A DNA stretch of 64,000 nucleotides from Spirochaetota bacterium. Lineage in GTDB: Bacteria > Spirochaetota > Spirochaetia > Sphaerochaetales > Sphaerochaetaceae. The stretch is from positions 42,254-106,253 of the forward strand of contig JAEXDQ010000048.1 of the NCBI GenBank assembly GCA_023401595.1. Reading direction: 5' to 3'. The position numbers and the translations under genes were made by a program. Below the pieces are notes generated by a model. It ran no database searches. It saw nothing but the letters and a program-made list of their open reading frames with translations, and was not told where the DNA came from. Below are positions 8,199 through 16,598 of this stretch, one piece after another; positions within the stretch are counted from its first letter, which is position 1, and each line of letters opens with the position of its first letter.

Positions 8199-8828
8199 AT
8201 GAATCTAGTGTTTCTTGGTCCTCCGGGAGCAGGTAAAGGGACTATCGCTGCGCAGGCGAAGTCTTTCTACGCCATTCCGCACATTTCCACCGGCGATTTG
8301 TTTCGGTACAATATCAAGAACGAGACTGAACTCGGCAAGCAGGTCAAGGCGATTCTCGCTTCGGGGGATTTGGTTCCCGATTCTATCACGATCGCCATGG
8401 TTGAAGACCGTTTCAAGGACGCTGACGCGCAGAAGGGATTCATCCTGGACGGTTTTCCCCGGACGATCCCCCAGGCCGACGCCTTGGCCGGCATGACCAG
8501 GCTGGACGCTGTCGTGAACTTCGTTCTCGACAGGGAGAGCATCGTCAAGCGTCTGAGCGGTCGCCGCATGTGCAAGAGTACCGGGAGAATCTATCATATT
8601 GAATACAATCCCCCCAAGGTGGAGGGTATCGACGACGAGACCGGCGAGCCTCTGATCCAGCGTGACGATGACAAGGAAGATGCCATCGTGAATCGCCTCG
8701 AGGTCTATGAAGCGCAGACCGCTCCGCTGATTAAGTACTATCGTGACAAGGGCTTGCTGATCGATATCGACGCCAGCAAAAGCCCCGAAGAGGTATTCGC
8801 GGCGGTCAAGACGGCTTTGGCGAAATAA
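8199..8828 (+). CDS. adk: Adenylate kinase
   Basis: Catalyses ATP + AMP = 2 ADP, balancing cytoplasmic adenylates. 209 residues. P-loop GPPGAGKGT at residues 7-15, AMP-binding HISTGDLFR, the LDGFPRT motif, and the LID arginines in KRLSGRRMCKSTGRIYH and later NRLEVYE. The LID has the long bacterial form, but only one cysteine, so it is not the four-Cys zinc type. A perfect terminator follows 40 bases after the stop, so it is probably monocistronic. Confidence 0.97.
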   Translation: MNLVFLGPPGAGKGTIAAQAKSFYAIPHISTGDLFRYNIKNETELGKQVKAILASGDLVPDSITIAMVEDRFKDADAQKGFILDGFPRTIPQADALAGMTRLDAVVNFVLDRESIVKRLSGRRMCKSTGRIYHIEYNPPKVEGIDDETGEPLIQRDDDKEDAIVNRLEVYEAQTAPLIKYYRDKGLLIDIDASKSPEEVFAAVKTALAK

Positions 8829-8867
8829 CCGTTGTCATTGTTTTCGTTCCCATAGGGTGGTATGAGC

Positions 8868-8912
8868 GGACATCGCGAACGCTATGAAACCAAGCGTCGC
8901 GATGTCCTTTTT
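8868..8912 (+). terminator. Intrinsic terminator of adk
   Basis: GGACATCGCGA (8868-8878) pairs perfectly with TCGCGATGTCC (8897-8907), followed by TTTTT; CGCT/AGCG extends the stem inward. It covers a possible upstream start for the next gene and therefore helps to fix that start at 8932. Confidence 0.9.
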
Positions 8913-8931
8913 ATGCAAGGAGGGGCTTGCG

Positions 8932-9495
8932 ATGCCGATGTTCCCCAGATATGAAACAAGTCGTCTTGTCCTCCGTATTTCCGATGCTGAGCTTGCCGAA
9001 GCCGTTGCCGGCTATATGTCTCGGAACCGGGAGTTCCTTGAACCTTTCGAACCGGCGCGGCCAGAGGACTATTATACTGTGGCTTACCAGCGAAAGGAAC
9101 TGCAGAAATTTGCCGAAGCCTCGGAACAGGGGAGCGAGTACCGGTATTGGCTTTCCCCCCGTTCGAAGCCTGATACCGTCGTCGGCATGGTCGGGGCGAG
9201 CGGAATCGTCATGGGGGCGTTCCGCTCCTGCTTCCTATCCTACAAGCTCGACAAGGACCTGCTGTGTCAAGGGTTCGCGTCGGAGGCTGTAGACCGGTTC
9301 GTCAACGCGCTGTTCACCGACTTGCGACTACATCGCGTCGAAGCGAATATCATGCCCCGCAACACGGCCTCTCTGAACGTCGTCCGGAAGCTTGGCTTCG
9401 CCCCTGAAGGCGTGTCGCCAAAGTATCTGAAGATCAACGGCGTCTGGGAGGATCATGTCCATATGGTCAAGCTGAACGAACTTGTGGAGGTCTGA
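8932..9495 (+). CDS. GNAT-family N-acetyltransferase, RimJ/RimL-like
   Basis: Predicted to transfer an acetyl group from acetyl-CoA to an amine, possibly a protein N-terminus; substrate not visible. 187 residues from the ATG at 8932, which has AAGGAGG 8 bases upstream; a start at 8884 would lie inside the adk terminator. Family features: RYETSRLVLR at the N-terminus, SYKLDKDLLCQGFASEAV (the acetyl-CoA binding motif, with QGFASE for the usual Q/RGxGxA/G), LRLHRVEANIMPRNTASLNVVRKLGF, and a final strand. The downstream ACT protein starts 4 bases after its stop, so the two are co-expressed. Confidence 0.85.
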   Translation: MPMFPRYETSRLVLRISDAELAEAVAGYMSRNREFLEPFEPARPEDYYTVAYQRKELQKFAEASEQGSEYRYWLSPRSKPDTVVGMVGASGIVMGAFRSCFLSYKLDKDLLCQGFASEAVDRFVNALFTDLRLHRVEANIMPRNTASLNVVRKLGFAPEGVSPKYLKINGVWEDHVHMVKLNELVEV

Positions 9496-9499
9496 CGGT

Positions 9500-9883
9500 A
9501 TGGACAATCGACTCGCCATTGAACTCCTGGAAGATGATTTCACGGTATGCAAGGTCGCGGACTATTCGCAGACCCCTTTGTCCCTGCCGTTCGTCTTTGC
9601 GGCCCGCACCGATGAGGAATGCTCTTTGGTCTGTCCTTCTCCGCTGGTTCCTTCGAACGCGACCGCCGTCGAAGCTGGGTGGAAGGCGTTTCGTATCGTC
9701 GGAACGCTCGATTTCTCGCTGATAGGAATCATCGCCCGGATAACGACATTGCTCGCTGAACGCAAGATAGGCGTTTTCATCGTCTCGACATTCAATACCG
9801 ATTATGTGTTGGTACGGAAAGACGCGATGCCTGCCGCCTTGTCGGTTTTGTCGGAAAACGGTTATGAGGTGCGGGGGCAATGA
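9500..9883 (+). CDS. ACT-domain protein
   Basis: 127 residues, cytoplasmic. N-terminal half is a short beta-rich domain, and residues 70-125 form an ACT-like fold: FRIVGTLDFSLIGIIARITTLLAERKIGVFIVSTFNTDYVLV followed by a helix, matching the two-ACT stand-alone proteins (ACT_7 type) thought to sense amino acids. No enzyme domain. The ATG at 9500 has GGAGG within the end of the preceding GNAT gene, so translation is probably coupled. Ligand and partner are unknown. Confidence 0.75.
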   Translation: MDNRLAIELLEDDFTVCKVADYSQTPLSLPFVFAARTDEECSLVCPSPLVPSNATAVEAGWKAFRIVGTLDFSLIGIIARITTLLAERKIGVFIVSTFNTDYVLVRKDAMPAALSVLSENGYEVRGQ

Positions 9884-9991
9884 CCGCCTTGCCCCTCGAC
9901 GGCTTCAAGGCACTGTAACCCGGCAGTCGATATTTGCCGTCGCCGGTCATATGCCGTTGCAATCCGTTTCCATGGGTGAGGGACGGAGCCC

Positions 9992-11611
9992 TTATTCGTC
10001 CCGTTCGGTTTCTTCTTCGTCCTCTTCTTCCCGTTCTTTCCGCCAGGCTTCCAATATGGCGAGGCGCTCCTGTTCCGTCTCCTCCCATGTTTTGCCGTTG
10101 CGGGCGTAGATTCGGATCAGTTCCGCGAGGCGGTCGGAGATTTGCGCCGAATAGTCCTTGCTCTCCATCCTCCAGGACCAGTTGTGCGTTCCGCATGTGG
10201 AAGGAATGTTCATCCTGGCTTCCGACCCTTTGTCCAGGATATCCTGCATCGGGAATATGGTGTATTTTGCATGGGAAGCGATCACCGCACGTATCATCGC
10301 CCAAACCAATTCATGGTCGTTGCAGGCGAGATATCGCCGGACCATGTCCTTGTCGTCATCGGACAACTTGGAGTACCATCCTCTGGTGGTATCGTTGTCG
10401 TGTGTGCCGGTGTAGGCGACGAAATTGTAATCGTAGTTGTGGGGGAGAAACGTATCGAACGAATTCGGCCATGACGCGGCGTCCCTGCTGAACCCGAACT
10501 GGCAGATCTTCATGCCAGGAAATCCATTGCTGTCACGCAGCTTCTCGACGGACGGGGTCATGAAGCCCAGGTCCTCGGCGAGGATCGGGAGTTCTCCCAG
10601 TTGCGAGCGGATCACTTCAAAGAATTCCTTGCCCGGAGCTTTCACCCAAGTGCCGTATTCCGCGGTCTTGTCCCCGTAAGGAACCTCCCAATAGGCGTCG
10701 AACCCCCGGAAATGATCGATACGGAGAATGTCGGTCTGTGTGAACAGCCGTTTGATTCTCTTGATCCACCAAGTGTAGCCGTCCGTGCGTAGCGCATCCC
10801 AATTGTAGACCGGGTTCCCCCAAAGCTGGCCGGTGGAACTGAAACAATCGGGAGGAACCCCTGAAACCGCAGAATAGTGGCCTTCGCTATCGGTTTTGAA
10901 GAGTTCGATATGGCTCCATGTATCCACGCTGTCCGGAGCGACGAAAATAGGAATATCGCCGATCAACTTGATTCCCAGCCTGTTGACATAGCTTCGCAAA
11001 GACTGCCATTGTTCCTCGAAAAAGAACTGCAGAACCTTCCAGATGGATATCTGGTCTCCATAACGTTCCCGTATGTTATCCAGGGTCTGCGGATCGCGTT
11101 CTCCTTCCTCCCTGTCCCAGACGCTGAACCATCTGGCGTCTTGATGACGTTCGTAGAGGACCATGAACAAGGCGTAGTCGTCGATCCAGAAAGCGTTGTC
11201 TTTGCAGAATTCCCGATATGCGTCGGAATGCTCGGCCTGGGTTTTCAGGAATGTCTTCGCGGCCTTCTTGAGTAACGGCGTTTTCCATGCGTCCACCATG
11301 CAGAAATCCACTCTGTCGTTCGGGAACGGGGGAGGCGAAGCCAAATCCGAGGTCTCCAGCAATCCATCCCGATGCAACAGGTCGAGGCTGATCAACAGTT
11401 CGTTTCCCGCGAAGGTCGATCTTGCCGCATACGGCGAATTACCGAAGCCGGTCGGCCCCAACGGCAGTATCTGCCACAGACATACGCCGCTTCTGGACAG
11501 ATAGTCGGCGAATGTATACGCTTCGGGTCCGATGTCCCCGATACCGTATCTGCCGGGCAGCGAGGTCGGATGCATCAGTATTCCGCAATAGCGTCTTAGT
11601 GGAGTATTCAT
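9992..11611 (-). CDS. malQ: 4-alpha-glucanotransferase (amylomaltase, GH77)
   Basis: Transfers alpha-1,4-glucan segments between maltodextrins and releases glucose, feeding imported maltodextrin into glycolysis. 539 residues, family length about 500. The N-terminus has GILMHPTSLPGRYGIGDIG and WQILPLGPTGFGNSPY, diagnostic of GH77; LRIDHFRGFDAYWEVP holds the nucleophile Asp, ILAEDLGFMTPSV the acid Glu, and AYTGTHDNDTTRGWY the stabilising Asp. The last 20 residues are a run of Glu/Asp/Arg not seen in the core family. It follows the LacI gene by 23 bases and closes the minus-strand binding-protein, permease, permease, regulator, malQ series. Confidence 0.96.
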   Translation of the reverse strand: MNTPLRRYCGILMHPTSLPGRYGIGDIGPEAYTFADYLSRSGVCLWQILPLGPTGFGNSPYAARSTFAGNELLISLDLLHRDGLLETSDLASPPPFPNDRVDFCMVDAWKTPLLKKAAKTFLKTQAEHSDAYREFCKDNAFWIDDYALFMVLYERHQDARWFSVWDREEGERDPQTLDNIRERYGDQISIWKVLQFFFEEQWQSLRSYVNRLGIKLIGDIPIFVAPDSVDTWSHIELFKTDSEGHYSAVSGVPPDCFSSTGQLWGNPVYNWDALRTDGYTWWIKRIKRLFTQTDILRIDHFRGFDAYWEVPYGDKTAEYGTWVKAPGKEFFEVIRSQLGELPILAEDLGFMTPSVEKLRDSNGFPGMKICQFGFSRDAASWPNSFDTFLPHNYDYNFVAYTGTHDNDTTRGWYSKLSDDDKDMVRRYLACNDHELVWAMIRAVIASHAKYTIFPMQDILDKGSEARMNIPSTCGTHNWSWRMESKDYSAQISDRLAELIRIYARNGKTWEETEQERLAILEAWRKEREEEDEEETERDE

Positions 11612-11634
11612 TCTTCTGTTCCTTCTGTAGTACG

Positions 11635-12933
11635 TTACTGTCTTTTCTGCTGGACGGACTGGGGTGCGTCATGTCCTTCCGCCATGGGGATGGGGGCGCT
11701 TGCGGCCGACATGGTGGTGACGGATACTGCATCGTCGGACTGAAGGGCTTCGGACGATGCTTCCGATTCAGCCATGCCGGACGACGTTCCGATCATGTCC
11801 GGTTCCCGCTCGTCAGATTGCCGCACATTAGGTTCCTGTTCGTCCGAAACTGCGTTGGAATCCCGTTCGCGAACCGGCCCCAGGGAGTTTCTCATAATTA
11901 TCCGATACGGGATGATCATGCGGGTGTCTTCACAATCCTCTCCGTTAATCATTCTGAACAAGACTTCCGCGGCCATGTAGCCTTTGTCGCCAGCCGGCTG
12001 GTCAACGGTCGTCAGCCGCGGCGTGACCAGGACCGATTCCTGGATATTGTCGAAACCGACGATCGAAATGTCGCCCGGAATGTTGTAGCCATGCTCGTCG
12101 AGGTAGAGGATGCACCCGATCGCCACGATATCGCTCATCGCGACTATCGCCGTCGGATGATTCTTGAGCTTGCTGACCAGATGTCCCGCATGCTTGCCGT
12201 CCTCCAGCGTGCATTCGCTGACCATGACTGTGACGGAAGGGTGGTCCAACGTGAGTCCGACATCCTTCAGCGCACGCTCATATCCCCGTTTGCGCAAGGT
12301 CGGGACGCTCGTGTCGTCGCCCCGTCCTGTGGCGAACGCATCGTCGGGCAGGGAGATGATGACGATGTTCCTATGCCCTTGGGCGAGTACCTGGCGCATG
12401 ATGCCGTAGGCCGCTTCTTCATCGTTGATATTGACGCTCGGCATGGCGAGGGAGGGGGTTCCATCTATCGTGACGAACGGTAGCTTGCGTTGCCGCATGA
12501 TATCCACGATCTCCATCTCGACCTTCATTCCGATGGTTATCAGTCCGTCGACCGCGGCGTTGCGGACGGCGTCTGTGATGCTTTCATTCAACGGTGGAAT
12601 CAATGTCAACGTATAGCCGTATTTCTGGCAGACCGAGCCGATACCTTGGATGACCTGCATCATATAGGGATTGCGCAACGTATAATGGATGATCTGGGGG
12701 AGCAGGAAACCGATGCTCTGGTGTCTTCGCAAAGAGAAATTACGGGCCATCGGGTCGGGGATATAACCGATTTGCGTTGCGACCGCAAGTATCTGGTCCC
12801 TGGCTTTCTGACTGATCCTGTTCGGATCGTTGAACGCGAAGGACACAGCGGTTTTTGAATATCCTGTGATACGGGCTATGTCGTTGATAGTCGGTCGCTT
12901 GTCTTTTGGATTCCTTGATCTTGCTATCGCCAT
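11635..12933 (-). CDS. LacI-family transcriptional regulator with long C-terminal tail
   Basis: 432 residues from the ATG at 12933 (GGGAGA upstream; the frame stays open to 13020 but that would precede the DNA-binding domain). The helix-turn-helix is TINDIARITGYSKTAVSFAFN with the hinge NFSLRRHQSIGFLLP, then the sugar-binding core ending at about residue 335 (AAEVLFRMINGE and LGPVRERDS). The remaining 90 residues are Ser/Glu/Asp/Ala-rich and low in complexity, unlike ordinary LacI proteins of 330-345 residues. Position between permease genes and malQ suggests it senses a maltodextrin and controls this locus. The ACCGGT operators before the binding-protein gene are the natural targets, but that is inference. 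Confidence 0.9.
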   Translation of the reverse strand: MAIARSRNPKDKRPTINDIARITGYSKTAVSFAFNDPNRISQKARDQILAVATQIGYIPDPMARNFSLRRHQSIGFLLPQIIHYTLRNPYMMQVIQGIGSVCQKYGYTLTLIPPLNESITDAVRNAAVDGLITIGMKVEMEIVDIMRQRKLPFVTIDGTPSLAMPSVNINDEEAAYGIMRQVLAQGHRNIVIISLPDDAFATGRGDDTSVPTLRKRGYERALKDVGLTLDHPSVTVMVSECTLEDGKHAGHLVSKLKNHPTAIVAMSDIVAIGCILYLDEHGYNIPGDISIVGFDNIQESVLVTPRLTTVDQPAGDKGYMAAEVLFRMINGEDCEDTRMIIPYRIIMRNSLGPVRERDSNAVSDEQEPNVRQSDEREPDMIGTSSGMAESEASSEALQSDDAVSVTTMSAASAPIPMAEGHDAPQSVQQKRQ

Positions 12934-13136
12934 CCGTTTGTCTCCCTGTCCGTCGTATCCTCTGATGTAGCGTACGATGACATCGCAAGCCATAGTACAT
13001 TCTTTCCATGCGGTCTGCATACCCGATTTTGCGTCCCTTCATTCATGAAGGCAACCGTGACGGACGGGCGGAGAAGCTTCTGATCGAGCCTGTCCTCCGC
13101 ACGGTCCGCCATATTCCATGACCGTCATGGTTCCTG

Positions 13137-13976
13137 TTATCCCTTCACCGCTCCTGCTAGAACGCCTTTGATGATATGTTTCTGGCAGATGAGGTAGAAC
13201 ACGATGACCGGAATCATCGCCAATACCAGCATGGCCATCATGGCTCCCATATCGACCGAACCGTATCCGCCGCGCAGATATTGGATCGCGACAGGGATGG
13301 TCCTGTAGGTGGTGCCGATCGTCAGATAGGGCAGGAGATAGTCGTTCCACACCCACATCGTGTTGAGGATCGCTATAGTGATGCACATGCTCTTGAGCAT
13401 CGGCAGCACGATCTGGAAGAAGGTCTGCACCGGAGTGGCTCCGTCGATCATGGCGGCCTCCTCCAGCGCTAGCGGAATACTTTTTATGAAGCCGGAGAAC
13501 ATGAACGTCGCCATGCCGGCCCCGAACCCGACGTACAGGACCACGATACCCACAGGGTTGTCCAGATGCAGCATGTTTGCCAGCTTGCTCATGGTGAACA
13601 TGACCATCTGGAACGGGACTATCATACTGAATACCAGCAGATAGTAGATGGTAGAGGTCGTCTTTCCTTTGACCCTCGTAATGTACCACGCTAGCATGCT
13701 GGTGACCAGCTGGATCAGTATGACCGACGCCACGGTAATCCATAGCGAGATGAAGAAGGAGCGGAAGAAACCGATTCTTTGGATGCCCGTCGTGTAGTTC
13801 GCCGTTCCAATGAACGTCTCGGAATTCGGGAACACGAACGGTTCGCTGGAAATGTAGAAACGGGACTTGAAGGAATTCATCAGCACGACGAGGATCGGCA
13901 TGATGACGAACGCCGCGACGAGGAGCATCAATACGAAGATGATCCAACGGGTGCTTTTCCTGCGGACCTGGCTCAT
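13137..13976 (-). CDS. ABC sugar transporter permease, MalG/CUT1 type
   Basis: Inner-membrane channel subunit, 279 residues with about six membrane segments. The cytoplasmic EAA loop that docks on the ATPase is EEAAMIDGATPVQTFFQIVLPMLK. Its start overlaps the end of the preceding permease gene by 4 bases, giving coupled translation. It ends in KGVLAGAVKG, as MalG-like subunits do. No ATPase is encoded in this locus; a shared MsmK/UgpC-type ATPase, perhaps the one at 25652, would be needed. Confidence 0.93.
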   Translation of the reverse strand: MSQVRRKSTRWIIFVLMLLVAAFVIMPILVVLMNSFKSRFYISSEPFVFPNSETFIGTANYTTGIQRIGFFRSFFISLWITVASVILIQLVTSMLAWYITRVKGKTTSTIYYLLVFSMIVPFQMVMFTMSKLANMLHLDNPVGIVVLYVGFGAGMATFMFSGFIKSIPLALEEAAMIDGATPVQTFFQIVLPMLKSMCITIAILNTMWVWNDYLLPYLTIGTTYRTIPVAIQYLRGGYGSVDMGAMMAMLVLAMIPVIVFYLICQKHIIKGVLAGAVKG

Positions 13977-14818
13977 GATTCCACCTCCCTTGAACGTGTC
14001 AGGTAGAGCTGCGTGATCGCGATAGCCGCTACCAGGACCGTAAAGATGACCGCCTTCGCTTGGCCTACGCCCTCGAATCCAATCCTGCTGTAGAACGTGG
14101 TGTAGATGTTCAGCGCAAGCATCTCCGTGCTGTGGTTCGGAGCCCCCGATGTGAGGGCGAGGTTCTGGTCGAACAGTTTGAAGCCGTTGGTGAGCGTCAT
14201 GAACATGCAGATCGTTATGGAGGGCAGCACGGAAGGAATCGTGATCCTGAACAGGGTGGTGAAATAACCGGCTCCATCGATCGAGGCCGCCTCGAGCATG
14301 TCGCTTGAGACATTCTGCAGCGCGGCGACGTAAATGACCATCATATAGCCGACGTTCTGCCAGTTCATCAACACCACGAGTCCCCAGAAGCCATACGTAG
14401 CGTCAGAAAGGATCGTCGCGCCGTACTTCGCGAGTACCCCGTTGATGATGACCTGCCATATCCATCCAAGCACGATGCCGCCGATCAGGTTTGGCATGAA
14501 GAATATCGTCCTGAACGCATTCGTCCCCGGCACGTCCCTCGTCAGAAGTAATGCCAGGATGAAGGCGAACACGTTGATGGAGATCACTGTGACGACGGTG
14601 AACAGCAGCGTGAACCAGAATGCGTGGGTGAAGTAGTTGTCGATTGTGAAGGCTTTGACATAATTGTCGAAGCCCACGAAGGTCGCGTTCGTGATATTGG
14701 TGAATTCACAGAAAGAAAGCACCAGCCCCCAGACCATCGGAATCAGAAACGCGAGGCAGAAGCATATGATTCCGGGAAGCGCGAACAGGGCGAAGTATTT
14801 TTTCAGCGTCTTTTCCAT
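13973..14818 (-). CDS. ABC sugar transporter permease, MalF/CUT1 type
   Basis: 281 residues, six membrane segments; first subunit of the heterodimeric channel. EAA loop: LEAASIDGAGYFTTLFRITIPSVLP. The segment MPNLIGGIVLGWIWQVIING is typical of CUT1 MalF-like subunits without the large periplasmic P2 loop. It begins 78 bases after the stop of the binding-protein gene, beyond a stable hairpin, and overlaps the next permease by 4 bases. Confidence 0.93.
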   Translation of the reverse strand: MEKTLKKYFALFALPGIICFCLAFLIPMVWGLVLSFCEFTNITNATFVGFDNYVKAFTIDNYFTHAFWFTLLFTVVTVISINVFAFILALLLTRDVPGTNAFRTIFFMPNLIGGIVLGWIWQVIINGVLAKYGATILSDATYGFWGLVVLMNWQNVGYMMVIYVAALQNVSSDMLEAASIDGAGYFTTLFRITIPSVLPSITICMFMTLTNGFKLFDQNLALTSGAPNHSTEMLALNIYTTFYSRIGFEGVGQAKAVIFTVLVAAIAITQLYLTRSREVES

Positions 14819-14854
14819 GATGACTCCCTTTCCCAGGAAAACGTCATAAGAGAA

Positions 14855-14880
14855 AACTGGCTGCCCGAAGGCAGCCAGTT
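14855..14880 (-). terminator. UUCG-capped hairpin between binding-protein and permease genes
   Basis: On the minus strand AACTGGCTGCC, loop TTCG, GGCAGCCAGTT, then TTTT. An 11-bp stem with a CUUCGG-type cap is very stable. Between a binding-protein gene and its permeases it would stop most transcripts or protect the upstream 3' end, explaining excess binding protein over membrane subunits. Confidence 0.85.
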
Positions 14881-14896
14881 GAGAATATGTCGGAGC

Positions 14897-16249
14897 TTAC
14901 CTGCCGGCGATCTGCGCTTCCTTGGCCCAGGAATCCTGAGCGGTCTTGACGACGTTCGCCCAGTTCGTTGAACCCTGGATGTACTGCAGCAACGCGCCGC
15001 CGAAATCGGATTTCCACTGCTCGGAAGGAATGGCGGAGAAGGTCCAAGGAATGGAGCTGATTCCATCCTTGTTCATCCATTGCACGACTTGCTTGGCGAG
15101 CGGGTCGTTCGGCATTTCGCTTTCTGCGAACGTATTGAACGGGGTGATGAATCCCAGCTGTTCCTTGACGATCTTTTTGCCGGTATCGGATGAGAAGAGC
15201 CAGGTCAGGAACTTGTCCGCGTTCGCCTGAGCTTCGGCGGAAGCGTTCTTGTTGATGGAGAGGTAGTTCTCTGTACCGACGCACAGGCCATAGCCCGCTT
15301 CTCCGGGAATGCCCATGTAGAGAGGCAGGAACTTGATGTCGCTGTCTGCTACCTTGTTGCCCGGGACTCCGAGGATCTGGGACGCTCCCCAGTTGCCGTT
15401 CTGGACCATGGCGGCTTGGCCAAGGGCGAATTCGGCCATGGAATCGTCCACGCTCTTGCTGCCTACGAGTCCGCGGGCCGTCGTGCTGTTGTCAAGGTAC
15501 AGGTCGAACAGCTGCTTGTACTGGTCGGCGTATTTGAAGTCGAACGTTTTCGCGGCGAGGCCGGTCAGCGTTGCGTCGGCAGGGGAGGACTTGTCTGCGT
15601 ACTCCGCGAAGAGGGGGACGTTGAACAGGTGCGTCTGCCATCTCCAGTCGTTGCCCGGAGCCATGGACGTAGATGCGAACACACCCTTGATACCCAATTG
15701 GGCTTTCTTGGCGGTCATGTCTTCGACGACGGCCTTGAGGGTTGCGAAGTCCTTGATCTGGTCCATGGAGGTGACTTTCGCGCCGGGAAGGGCGAAATAC
15801 TTGTTCATGATGGCCTGGTTGTAGATGATGCCGTAGCCTTCCACCGCATATGGGATTGCCGCCACATGTCCGTCGATGGAAAGAGCCATGGACTTGTCTG
15901 CGAGAATGCCATAGAACTCGGTATTCTCAAGCGGGGCTACATCGGCTCTGGAACCCTGCAATCCGACCGGACCGTTGGTCTGGAAAATTACCGGGGGATT
16001 GCTGGTAGCCATCTCGCTCTTCAACGTGGTGGCGTACTGGTTCGATGCGGCGGTCACGACCTTCAGTTTGATACCGGTTTCGGCTTCGAACGCCGGCGCG
16101 ACGACATCGGTATACACAGTGGCGATTTCCGGCTTGAAGTTCAGGAAGTAAACTTCAGGGGTGGCGGCCTTTTCCGAAGCGCCCTGCGCAAACAGGGTTC
16201 CGGTGACGGCCAGCAGGACGATGAGAATGAGGCTCAATGTCTTTTTCAT
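14897..16249 (-). CDS. ABC sugar transporter substrate-binding protein (CUT1)
   Basis: 450 residues. A signal peptide of about 21 residues ends LFAQG; the mature protein is a type I extracellular solute-binding protein: FEAETGIKLKVVTAA, VAAIPYAVEGYGIIYNQAIM, and a C-terminal KFLTWLFSSDTGKKIV. AGGAGACACGC lies upstream of the ATG. As first gene of the set it is read from the operator-containing promoter at 16432-16460 with a leader of about 175 bases, which includes the small hairpin GTCCC/GGGAC at 16357-16370. Probable ligand is maltose or a maltodextrin, judged only from the malQ and MalZ-like neighbours. Confidence 0.93.
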   Translation of the reverse strand: MKKTLSLILIVLLAVTGTLFAQGASEKAATPEVYFLNFKPEIATVYTDVVAPAFEAETGIKLKVVTAASNQYATTLKSEMATSNPPVIFQTNGPVGLQGSRADVAPLENTEFYGILADKSMALSIDGHVAAIPYAVEGYGIIYNQAIMNKYFALPGAKVTSMDQIKDFATLKAVVEDMTAKKAQLGIKGVFASTSMAPGNDWRWQTHLFNVPLFAEYADKSSPADATLTGLAAKTFDFKYADQYKQLFDLYLDNSTTARGLVGSKSVDDSMAEFALGQAAMVQNGNWGASQILGVPGNKVADSDIKFLPLYMGIPGEAGYGLCVGTENYLSINKNASAEAQANADKFLTWLFSSDTGKKIVKEQLGFITPFNTFAESEMPNDPLAKQVVQWMNKDGISSIPWTFSAIPSEQWKSDFGGALLQYIQGSTNWANVVKTAQDSWAKEAQIAGR

Positions 16250-16431
16250 GCGTGTCTCCTTTGCTACTTGGAAAACGTCCCTGGGAATTTCCGGTCATGT
16301 CGACCATCCTTTTCCCCGTTCCGTTCCCATTTTGTAGTGTGTTTCCGCTATACAGTGTCCCCTACGGGACAAAATGACTGATTTTGCTTATGAGGGAGCT
16401 GACAACTCTCCTCATAACCTCTTATAATTTT

Positions 16432-16460
16432 ATACTAAACCGGTTTTCTAAACCGGTCAA
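16432..16460 (-). promoter_or_regulatory. Promoter with two LacI-type operator sites
   Basis: Minus strand TTGACC (16460-16455), 17-base spacer, TAGTAT (16437-16432). The spacer contains two ACCGGT palindromes: AAACCGGTTT (16437-16446) and TAAACCGGTC (16449-16458), centres 13 bases apart. A central CCGG or CG flanked by A/T is the usual LacI-family operator form, so a repressor bound here would cover the promoter. Confidence 0.7.
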
Positions 16461-16598
16461 CAAAAACTTTTTGGTTTTTATCGGGCTCTGCGTCGCACAT
16501 AAATTACGAAACGTAACTTCTTCCGGCTGTTCATGATTGTTCCCCACCTGCTCTAAATATATGTACGTAGTGCCGGAATCGACAACTGTTTTAGTCTT

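Noticed and set aside
8199..8828. Adenylate kinase of the zinc-LID type
   Set aside because: Only one of the four Cys positions is present in the LID.
15416..16381. Plus-strand frame of 321 residues across the binding-protein gene
   Set aside because: Antisense shadow of a well-supported gene; no ribosome site or family features.
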